Of a stretch of DNA of 64,000 nucleotides, positions 28,600-35,842 are shown in pieces; position 1 is the stretch's first letter, and the number at the start of each line of letters is the position of its first letter. Below the pieces are notes generated by a model. The model did not search any database. It had not been told where the DNA came from and was given only the letters and a program-made list of their open reading frames with translations. The position numbers and the translations under genes are program-made. This DNA is from an uncultured Flavobacteriales bacterium (GTDB lineage Bacteria > Bacteroidota > Bacteroidia > Flavobacteriales_D > Sanyastnellaceae): NCBI GenBank assembly GCA_938085425.1, contig CALKGQ010000004.1, positions 62,001-126,000 of the forward strand. The letters run 5' to 3'.

Positions 28600-30735
28600 T
28601 CACCTCCCGCCACTCGACCGCCGGATCATCCACTCTGCCGTCAACAAACCGAGTAGGACAACGAGGAGCCACGTTTGTGCGTGAAGCGGAAGCCGTTCAG
28701 AAGATGCATGCACCACATCTTTTGCGCCCAAACCCGGGCTCCAAGTCCTCCAAGCGTCCTGGAGCAAGGCCACATCTTCTGGCCGGTTCAAGTCCCCGAG
28801 GTAGGCGCCATTGGAGCGGTCTGCCAGGCGCTGGAGAAGTCCATGGTCGGCGGGCAACAAGCTGGCTTCCGCTTGGACCGACTGGACCACCAAGGTTCCT
28901 TTTTCGACCAGGTCTTCACCTCCCTGCCTGCACGATGCGGTCCAATCGTATACGCCGGGCAGCAAAAATCCGAGGTCCAAAGCCATGTCGGTCCCCCTTG
29001 GAGATGGCACAAATCGATGACCTGTGGGTTCCCCATTCCTGCGGAGAAGTTCGAAGGTCACATCCGATTCAACGGTCGGTGTCAAGGACGCATCATACAC
29101 CTCTGCCCTGAACAGACAGCGCAGGTCCTCGTCCAATCGCTCTGGTCCTCGGATGCGAAGGCGTTTCACATCGTCCCTGCTGCTGAGGTATTGCAAGGTG
29201 TGGTTGACCAATTCATCAAAGACCAAGCTGGTCCCATCGTGCTGTGCCAAATCTTGGATCCTCCAACGCCACAGGCCTTCGCCAAGGGTGGAGGCCACGC
29301 GTTGTCCGTCGTGCTCGCAGACAGCCCATAGTGGCCAGCCTGTGTCCACTGGCCCCACTTTTTGGCTGAGGGCCACACGCAGCGCTGGGGTGACCTCGTA
29401 GGCGCCCGTTGGGCAGGCGAGCGGAGGCCAAAGTTGCATCGTGGCAGAGAGGTCCGTGGGCATGGGGAAGCGGTCAAAACCTTGCACAGCGCGTCCTCTC
29501 GCTTCTGTGATCAATGGTTCACTTTGCACGTCAAAACCCACCAGGCCCTCTCCCCAAGTGTCCCAAGGTGTGTCATGGCCTCCGCAGAGCCATAGGGCTG
29601 GGCTCTTCGCCACAGCTCGAGCCAATCCTGAAGGCATGAGACTGGGGCGCACTTGATGAAGGACCAAGACGTCGTGATCAGGCAAGGTGGAGGTTGGCGT
29701 CCAATCCGACAACCAGAGCATCTGGGTTTCTTGGTGACGGTTGGATTCAGCTGCTGCGCGCAACGCTGCCAGATCAGGATGAGGGGCGTTGGCCAAAAAG
29801 ACAATCTGGCGTCGGCTCTCGAGGATGTCGATGTTCGCCTGTCTTCGGTTGTTGGCAAGGGACACTTCATCGGGCCCCCGGTTGCCGGGCATGCGCGGTC
29901 GAACGCGGGCTTCAAGTTCCATGGCGCCCGCCTCCAATGCATCCACTTCCAAGGTCCAAGTGTAGCTGCTGAAGCTGTGCGCTGGCGTCCAATCTTGCAC
30001 GCCAAGTTGGGTTCCTTTGTGGTGAAGAGAAATCTCCACGGGAACCCCCTCAAACCCTCTCCCTTGCGCAGTGATTTCCACCGGAAAGGCGTTGCCCAAA
30101 TAAGCCACCTCGTTCATGCGGATCACCGCGAGATCCAGGTCGGCCACCAAGGCGGTGTCGCCGGTGCCCACGAACACATGGGGAACCTGAAGTTTGGAAG
30201 CACTGTATTCGGGATCGGGACCACGGTTGGCACGGCCATCCGTCACCACCAACACCCCAGGCACGTTGCGGTGCATGTATCGGTCGCGCAGGCCCTCCAA
30301 TGCAGACCCAAGGTCGGTCCGCTTGCCTCGGGGGTTCCAGTCGGCCGCTTCGAGGGGAGACAACACCCGGTCAAAGCCAAAGAGCTCCACATCCCACCCT
30401 TGGGCATCGCCCCATTCGGGAAGGTCCTTCACCAAAACATCGAGGGCAAGCCGACGCGCCAAGCTGTCTTTGCCCATCCATTGCGAAGATGTTTGGTCGA
30501 CCAAGACAGGCAACGTGGGAGACTCGATGGTTTCCGTGGTGGTGCGCAGCATGGGTTCGAGCAGCAAAAAGGCCAAAATGGCCAAAGTGCCAAAGCGCAA
30601 CAATGCGAGAAGCCATGGAGGGGCAGGGCGGTCCTCCCCCCAGCCATAGAGCAGCCCGGTCAAAACCACGCACAGGCCGCCCAGGGTGGCCCATTGCCAG
30701 GGCTCGGCATGAACGATGAGGTCAGAAAGGGCCAT
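28600..30735 (-). CDS. Large VWA-like membrane protein of unknown function
   Basis: 711 residues with two N-terminal membrane segments (LGGLCVVLTGLLYGWG; LLALLRFGTLAILAFLLLEPML) and one at the C-terminus (TWLLVVLLGLLTAEW). Between them, a von Willebrand A-like region carries VLVDQTSSQ (a DxTxS variant of MIDAS DxSxS) and VLVVTDGRANRG. The central region looks like Ig-type beta sandwiches and a glutamine amidotransferase-like segment (ALWLCGGHDTPWDTWG). This architecture is widespread in Bacteroidota as an uncharacterised protein. It begins 6 bases after fabG ends. Confidence 0.85.
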   Translation of the reverse strand: MALSDLIVHAEPWQWATLGGLCVVLTGLLYGWGEDRPAPPWLLALLRFGTLAILAFLLLEPMLRTTTETIESPTLPVLVDQTSSQWMGKDSLARRLALDVLVKDLPEWGDAQGWDVELFGFDRVLSPLEAADWNPRGKRTDLGSALEGLRDRYMHRNVPGVLVVTDGRANRGPDPEYSASKLQVPHVFVGTGDTALVADLDLAVIRMNEVAYLGNAFPVEITAQGRGFEGVPVEISLHHKGTQLGVQDWTPAHSFSSYTWTLEVDALEAGAMELEARVRPRMPGNRGPDEVSLANNRRQANIDILESRRQIVFLANAPHPDLAALRAAAESNRHQETQMLWLSDWTPTSTLPDHDVLVLHQVRPSLMPSGLARAVAKSPALWLCGGHDTPWDTWGEGLVGFDVQSEPLITEARGRAVQGFDRFPMPTDLSATMQLWPPLACPTGAYEVTPALRVALSQKVGPVDTGWPLWAVCEHDGQRVASTLGEGLWRWRIQDLAQHDGTSLVFDELVNHTLQYLSSRDDVKRLRIRGPERLDEDLRCLFRAEVYDASLTPTVESDVTFELLRRNGEPTGHRFVPSPRGTDMALDLGFLLPGVYDWTASCRQGGEDLVEKGTLVVQSVQAEASLLPADHGLLQRLADRSNGAYLGDLNRPEDVALLQDAWRTWSPGLGAKDVVHASSERLPLHAQTWLLVVLLGLLTAEWMIRRSSGGR

Positions 30736-30741
30736 GCTGAA

Positions 30742-31488
30742 TCAGGCCGTGATCATCCCTCCGTCCACACAGAGGGTTTGTCCGGTGATGTACGAACTCA
30801 TGTCGCTCGCAAGAAAGACACACAGATTGGCCACATCCTCTGGCGATCCGCCTCTTTTGAGCGGAATGGCGTCTCTCCATCCTTGCACCGTGTCGGGGTC
30901 GAGCTTGGCGGTCATTTCTGTTTCAATGAATCCGGGGGCAATGGCATTGCAGCGGATGTTCCGGCTTCCCAGCTCCAAGGCCACGGATTTGGTGAAGCCC
31001 AAAATGCCCGCCTTGGAAGCTGCGTAGTTGGCCTGCCCAGCATTTCCTTGAACGCCCACCACGGAGGAGATGTTTACGATGGACCCAGACCGCGCTTTGA
31101 GCATGGTGCGCAGGACGGCCTTGGTGAGGTTGAAACAGCTCTTGAGGTTGATGTTGATCACCCTGTCCCACTGGTCTTCACTCATGCGCATGAGCAAGGT
31201 GTCGTCCGTGATGCCTGCGTTGTTGATGACGATGTCCACCGTTCCGAGGGTGTCCACCACCTCTTGGACCAGGCGTTCTGCGTCGGTCATGCTTGCCGCG
31301 TCAGATTGGAAGCCCTTTGCGGTGCCGCCATTCGCGGTGAGTTCTTTTTCAAGTGCCTCTGCGGCTTCTGCGGAGCTTCGGTAGGTGAAGGCGACTGCAG
31401 CGCCTTGGGCAATGAATTGTTGGGCAATGGCTTTTCCGATGCCTCGGGAGGCTCCGGTGACAATGGCTACTTTTCCTTCAAGGAGCAT
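30742..31488 (-). CDS. fabG: 3-oxoacyl-[acyl-carrier-protein] reductase
   Basis: 248-residue short-chain dehydrogenase of fatty acid elongation. The NADPH-binding TGASRGIGKAIA, NNAG, and the catalytic Ser-Tyr-Lys (SSVVG ... NYAASKAG) are all present, and it ends in the usual TGQTLCVDGGM block. The ATG at 31488 gives the family N-terminus (LLEGKVAIVTG); the longer reading adds a proline-rich, unrelated stretch. It follows the Fe-S protein gene by 31 bases. Confidence 0.95.
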   Translation of the reverse strand: MLLEGKVAIVTGASRGIGKAIAQQFIAQGAAVAFTYRSSAEAAEALEKELTANGGTAKGFQSDAASMTDAERLVQEVVDTLGTVDIVINNAGITDDTLLMRMSEDQWDRVININLKSCFNLTKAVLRTMLKARSGSIVNISSVVGVQGNAGQANYAASKAGILGFTKSVALELGSRNIRCNAIAPGFIETEMTAKLDPDTVQGWRDAIPLKRGGSPEDVANLCVFLASDMSSYITGQTLCVDGGMITA

Positions 31489-31519
31489 GGGGTGTGGGGG
31501 TGTTGGGTTCGGGTGGGGA

Positions 31520-32323
31520 TCAGGCAGAAGGCAACAAGTCGGCCGCCTCGGCAATCAGTTCAGCAATGTCTTTGACCTCGATGGAGCTTTCGCGCTCCGC
31601 GTTTTTCACGCCGTCCGTCATCATGGTGTTGCAAAATGGACAGCCGGTGGCCACCACTTCTGGGTTGACGTCGAGGATGTCGTCGGTGCGCTCATGGTTG
31701 ACCTCTCGGGCACCTTTTTCAGCTTCCTTGAACATCTGGGCGCCACCAGCTCCGCAGCAGAGGCCGTTTTGCTTGCACCTCCTCATCTCGACCAGTTCTG
31801 CATCGAGGTTGCTCAGGACGTCGCGTGGCGCGGCATATTCGCCGTTTCCACGTCCGAGGTAACAAGGGTCGTGAAAGGTGATGCGCCTGCCCTTGAAGGG
31901 GTTGCCGTCCGCCACCTTCAACCGGCCCTGGTCGATCAAATCCCGGATGAATTGGGTGTGGTGCATCACCTCATACGTCCCACCGAGCTCAGGGTATTCG
32001 TTTTTCAAGACATTGAAACAATGCGGACATCCCGTGACAATGCGCTTGACGCCGTAGCCATTCAGGGTGGCGATGTTTTGGGCAGCTTGCATTTGAAACA
32101 AAAACTCGTTGCCTGCACGCTTTGCGGGATCTCCCGTGCAGCTCTCTTCCTTGCCAAGCACCGCAAAAGGCACCTCACAATGGTGGAGGATGCGTGCAAT
32201 GGCCTTGGTGATTCGTTTGGCACGGTCGTCAAAGCTTCCAGCGCAACCCACCCAGAAGAGAACTTCGGGTGTGTTCCCTTGAGCGTTGAGGTCGGCCAGG
32301 GTGGGGACTTGAAATTGGCTCAT
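31520..32323 (-). CDS. (Fe-S)-binding protein with CCG domains (HdrB/GlpC-like)
   Basis: 267 residues, soluble. Two cysteine-rich CCG modules are visible: VGCAGSFDD with GCPHC, and FHDPCYLGRG, LCCGAGG with GCPFC. In heterodisulfide reductases and relatives this module binds a noncubane 4Fe-4S cluster or mediates thiol/disulfide electron transfer. It begins 3 bases after its membrane partner ends, and the pair probably forms one complex. The physiological electron donor and acceptor are unknown. Confidence 0.88.
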   Translation of the reverse strand: MSQFQVPTLADLNAQGNTPEVLFWVGCAGSFDDRAKRITKAIARILHHCEVPFAVLGKEESCTGDPAKRAGNEFLFQMQAAQNIATLNGYGVKRIVTGCPHCFNVLKNEYPELGGTYEVMHHTQFIRDLIDQGRLKVADGNPFKGRRITFHDPCYLGRGNGEYAAPRDVLSNLDAELVEMRRCKQNGLCCGAGGAQMFKEAEKGAREVNHERTDDILDVNPEVVATGCPFCNTMMTDGVKNAERESSIEVKDIAELIAEAADLLPSA

Positions 32324-32326
32324 GGT

Positions 32327-33649
32327 TCAGGATTCTTGGGTCCAATCTCCACGGTTCGCGGCAGGAAATGCCCACGGCGCTCCGTTGTTCTCGATGTTGT
32401 TGAACATGTTGGTCAGGGATTCGGGACTCTTGCTGTCTTCCATGATCAGGCTTCTGCGCATGTCCAACACGATGCCCATTGGGGAAATGTTGATGGGGCA
32501 TGCCTGCACACAGGCTTGGCAAGAGGTGCATGCCCACAGTTCCTCTTCCGTGATGTAGTCGCCCAACAAGGTCTTTCCATCGCCCTCCCAAACGCCGCCA
32601 TTGGCATCCCGTTGTTTGCCGATGTCCTCGATCCTGTCGCGGGTGTCCATCATGATTTTGCGCGGGGAGAGGAGCTTGCCTGTTTGGTTTGCAGGGCACT
32701 CACTGGTGCATCGCCCGCACTCGGTGCAGGTGTAGGCCTCCATCAACTGCTTCCAGGTGAGGTCCGGCGCATCTTTGGCCCCAAACTTCACAGGGGCCGC
32801 ATCAGGGTCTGGAGCAGGGGCCGCGAAGGGATCCGCATTGGGGTCCATCATCAGGTCCACTTCTTTTTTGACCGCAGCCATGTTGTCCATCGACCCTTGG
32901 GCAGTGAGGTCGCTGTAATAGGTGTTGGGGAATGCAAGAAGAATGTGGAAATGCTTGGAGTAGGTCACATAGACCAAAAAGCAAAGCACTCCCAATATGT
33001 GGAACCACCACATGCCGCGTTCCACGGCGACAAGGGAGGCATCGCTCAGTCCCAGGTAAAGGGGTTCAAGCCATTGGCTCACAGGGAAACTCCCAGCCAC
33101 AACGTAGTGGTCCAAGCCCCTGCCTTGGGCAAGGTGGTCTGTGGCGTTCATGCTCAAAAAAGCAAACATCAACAGCACTTCCGCGACCAAAATGATGTTC
33201 GCGTCCAAGGAGGGCCACCCGCCCATTTCCGGGGAACCAAAACGCGCGATGGCCATGCCATTGCGGCGCACGAAAAACACCACACATGCCAGCACCACCA
33301 GGGCGGCCAACACTTCAAACATGCCGATGAGGAAGTTGTAAGCGGGCCCGAGGAAGGCAAAGACACGGTGCGTCCCAAGCAATCCATCCAACAGGATTTC
33401 GAGCATTTCGATGTTGATCACCACAAACCCGACATAGATCAAGATGTGCATGATGCCTGCCACGGGCCGGGTCACCATCTTGCCTTGTCCCAAGGCAACA
33501 CGTGCCATGACCTTCCATCGGTCAGACTTTCGGTCGCTGCGGTCGACATCTTGTCCCTGCAAGATGTTGCGGCGGATGAAGCCCACCCTGCGGGCGAAGA
33601 GGCCAATGCCAATGGCCAAACAAACGGCAAATACGATTTGGGCAATCAT
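32327..33649 (-). CDS. Membrane (Fe-S) oxidoreductase, HdrD/HdrE-like
   Basis: 440 residues. The N-terminal half has about five membrane helices with histidines suited to heme b (VAGIMHILIYVGFVVIN; GMWWFHILGVLCFL). The C-terminal half has two 4Fe-4S motifs, CTECGRCTSECP and CTSCQACVQACP. This is a nitrate reductase gamma/HdrE-like anchor fused to a ferredoxin-type domain, implying electron exchange between the quinone pool and cytoplasmic Fe-S carriers. The start at 33649 fits the first helix; longer readings overlap the MCE gene. Confidence 0.88.
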   Translation of the reverse strand: MIAQIVFAVCLAIGIGLFARRVGFIRRNILQGQDVDRSDRKSDRWKVMARVALGQGKMVTRPVAGIMHILIYVGFVVINIEMLEILLDGLLGTHRVFAFLGPAYNFLIGMFEVLAALVVLACVVFFVRRNGMAIARFGSPEMGGWPSLDANIILVAEVLLMFAFLSMNATDHLAQGRGLDHYVVAGSFPVSQWLEPLYLGLSDASLVAVERGMWWFHILGVLCFLVYVTYSKHFHILLAFPNTYYSDLTAQGSMDNMAAVKKEVDLMMDPNADPFAAPAPDPDAAPVKFGAKDAPDLTWKQLMEAYTCTECGRCTSECPANQTGKLLSPRKIMMDTRDRIEDIGKQRDANGGVWEGDGKTLLGDYITEEELWACTSCQACVQACPINISPMGIVLDMRRSLIMEDSKSPESLTNMFNNIENNGAPWAFPAANRGDWTQES

Positions 33650-33659
33650 GATGGGTGAC

Positions 33660-34718
33660 TCAATCGTTTGGGGAAGAACCCTTGTCTTGGTTCTCGAGTT
33701 CTTCTTCGATGATGTTGCGCAAGCGCTGAAGGTCTTTTTGCGAAAACTCCGACTTGGGCTTGCGTCCAATGAGGTTCACTTGCACATACTTCCAGGGATG
33801 CATCTGCAGATCGTCCAAGAGCAATTGCAACTCTGTGTTGGTGGCCAAGAGGCCGTTGTGCAAGCTGTCGCTTGCGATCATTTTCCCGAGCGAACCTTCC
33901 CCAGCGGCAATGCGTGACGTGATGCCCGCCACATCTGCCAAGGCGCGGTTGGCCTTGGCCATGGTCGATGCGAATTCAATCTGCGACAAGGAATCACTGA
34001 CGTCAGAGAAATTCTCAATGACATTGGTCAAATCCCCACTGCTTGCGTTCAAGGTGCTGGTGAGCGACCTGACGTTGGACATGACCTTGCCAAAATTGTA
34101 ACGGTTCTCCGCCACCGTGCTGTCCAAGTTGGCCGCGGTGTTCTCCAGCGACTGCACACTGCGTTCCACACTGGCCAGCGCTGCCGGGAGTTGACTGGTG
34201 GCTTCGCTGTTGAAGATGCTCTCGATGTTTTCAATCACCTTTTCAACCCCTCGGATCAAATCTGTGGTTTTTCGTTGCAAGGGTTCAATTTGCTTTTGGA
34301 CCTGCGCAGCGATGTCGTCCTCGACGTTGTCGAGCAACGTGTCACCGGGGACCGCGTAGGTGGCAGCATCGCCTCGCTCGATTCGAATGGCCTTGGTGCC
34401 AAACAAGTCGGAACTGTGGATCATGGCCACAGAGTTGGAAGGGAACATAATGTCTTGGTTCTCGATGCCAAATTCGACAAGGAGTTCTCCCGCGCCGCCT
34501 GGCACAAACTCGATGCGTCTCACTTGGCCTACTTGGTACCCATTGATGAGGATGGGGTTGCTGACGGCGAGACCAGAAATGTTCTCGTAGACCGCATAGT
34601 AGGTGTTGGACTTGGAGAAGGGGTTGAACCCCTTCAAGTAGTTCACCCCAAGCACGAGCAGGACGATGCCCGCCACGACGAGGACGCCTACTTTGAATTC
34701 TGGTCGAAGTGTATTCAC
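33660..34718 (-). CDS. MlaD family (MCE domain) lipid transport protein
   Basis: 352 residues. One N-terminal anchor (FKVGVLVVAGIVLLVLGVNY), then a single MCE domain (YAVYENISGLAVSNPILINGYQVG region), then a long coiled coil rich in Ser/Asn/Thr up to about residue 300. MCE proteins form hexameric rings that carry phospholipids between membranes. The start is GTG at 34718, sharing a 4-base overlap with the amidase stop. The amidase-MCE pair is common in Bacteroidota. Confidence 0.9.
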   Translation of the reverse strand: MNTLRPEFKVGVLVVAGIVLLVLGVNYLKGFNPFSKSNTYYAVYENISGLAVSNPILINGYQVGQVRRIEFVPGGAGELLVEFGIENQDIMFPSNSVAMIHSSDLFGTKAIRIERGDAATYAVPGDTLLDNVEDDIAAQVQKQIEPLQRKTTDLIRGVEKVIENIESIFNSEATSQLPAALASVERSVQSLENTAANLDSTVAENRYNFGKVMSNVRSLTSTLNASSGDLTNVIENFSDVSDSLSQIEFASTMAKANRALADVAGITSRIAAGEGSLGKMIASDSLHNGLLATNTELQLLLDDLQMHPWKYVQVNLIGRKPKSEFSQKDLQRLRNIIEEELENQDKGSSPND

Positions 34719-35842
34719 TGCAATGGGAGATTCAACAAGTCACGGGCACGCGACATGGGGATTTGGGTTTCACCGTCAAAAGCCACCACAAACGCCCCTT
34801 CAAATCCTTCCGCGCGCAGCGCCAGCTTCGCCGAATGAGCTTGGTCAGGGTGGAGGTGGCGTCCCAACACGTACTTGTGCAAGCCATGACGAATGTACGC
34901 CTTGGCTTGTGAGTGTCCCCGCAATTCTGGAGAATCTGGGGACAACTTGGCCTCGGTTGTCAAAATCTGAATGCCAAACCAAATGTCCTTGTCGGACACA
35001 GAGGACTCCGTGGGAGGTGGGGGCGCCTCACGTTCCGGAACCTCTGACCTTGTGCGACCCGCGAGGTAGGTGTCTCGGAAGGCGCGATAAATGCCCGACG
35101 CCATGTACGACTTCCCTTGCTCCGACTGCAAAAAATCCTCCTCGTCGGGATTGGTCAAAAACCCCAATTCCACCAGCGTGCTGGGCATGGTCGTGTAGGA
35201 AATGACATAGAAACCTGCTTGCTTGACCCCCCTGTCCTTTCGTCCGACTCGGTTCTTGAATTGAGATTGGATGGCGGCGCCCAAGGTCAAACTGGCATCG
35301 AGGTTGACGTTTTGACGCAACGAAAGGGCGATGTAGGTGTCTGGGTCATTGGGATCGAACCCATCGTAGTGGGCTTCGTAGCCTTCTTCCTTGAACATCG
35401 AAGCATTTTCGCGCATGGCCACGCGAAGGCTTTCCTCGGATTTGTGCATGCCCATGACGTAGGTGCCTGCACCTCGTGCACTTCGGTCGGCAAATGCGTC
35501 GCAATGGATGGAGATGAACAAATCGGCTTGCGCTTCATTGGCGATTTTCACGCGGTCTCGAAGCCCAGGATAGCTGTCGTCTTTCCGGGTGTACACCACT
35601 TTGACTTCGGGCAGGTTTTCTTCGATGTAGGCGCCCAATTTCAGAGTGACTTCAAGGGTGACGTCCTTCTCGGTGAGGGGGTAGCGACCCGTGCCAAGGT
35701 TGCCGGGATCTTTGCCTCCGTGCCCAGCGTCAAGCACGACCACCATGGTGGGGGGCGAAGGCGAGAACGCAGCGCAAGCCACCACGAGGGCAACACAAGC
35801 GGCGAAGACGCGTTGTTTGGCTACTTTTGGACGCTGTTTCAT
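34715..35842 (-). CDS. N-acetylmuramoyl-L-alanine amidase (AmiC-like, Zn-dependent)
   Basis: 375 residues with a signal peptide (FAACVALVVACAAFS). The Amidase_3 zinc ligands are visible: VVLDAGHGGKDPG (His), SIHCDAFADRSARG (His) and STLVELGFLTNPDEE (Glu). It cleaves the peptide stem from peptidoglycan in the periplasm, often in cell separation. A C-terminal segment (about 290-375) looks like a SPOR-type domain (WFGIQILTTEAKLSPDS). The ATG at 35842 overlaps the divergent lptD start in a single CATG. Confidence 0.92.
   Translation of the reverse strand: MKQRPKVAKQRVFAACVALVVACAAFSPSPPTMVVVLDAGHGGKDPGNLGTGRYPLTEKDVTLEVTLKLGAYIEENLPEVKVVYTRKDDSYPGLRDRVKIANEAQADLFISIHCDAFADRSARGAGTYVMGMHKSEESLRVAMRENASMFKEEGYEAHYDGFDPNDPDTYIALSLRQNVNLDASLTLGAAIQSQFKNRVGRKDRGVKQAGFYVISYTTMPSTLVELGFLTNPDEEDFLQSEQGKSYMASGIYRAFRDTYLAGRTRSEVPEREAPPPPTESSVSDKDIWFGIQILTTEAKLSPDSPELRGHSQAKAYIRHGLHKYVLGRHLHPDQAHSAKLALRAEGFEGAFVVAFDGETQIPMSRARDLLNLPLQ
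35822..35829 (+). promoter_or_regulatory. -7 element (TACTTTTG) for lptD, inside the amidase gene
   Basis: Exact TAnnTTTG match 11 bases before the ATG at 35841. It occupies codons 5-7 of the divergent amidase gene. Confidence 0.6.

Noticed and set aside
29653-31575. 640-codon open frame on the plus strand
   Set aside because: Antisense to the VWA protein and fabG; composition rich in His/Gly/Arg with no family match, a typical shadow.
31385-33658. 757-codon open frame on the plus strand
   Set aside because: It is antisense to fabG and the two Fe-S protein genes, which have clear family motifs. Long antisense frames are expected in GC-rich coding DNA; the translation shows no coherent motifs.
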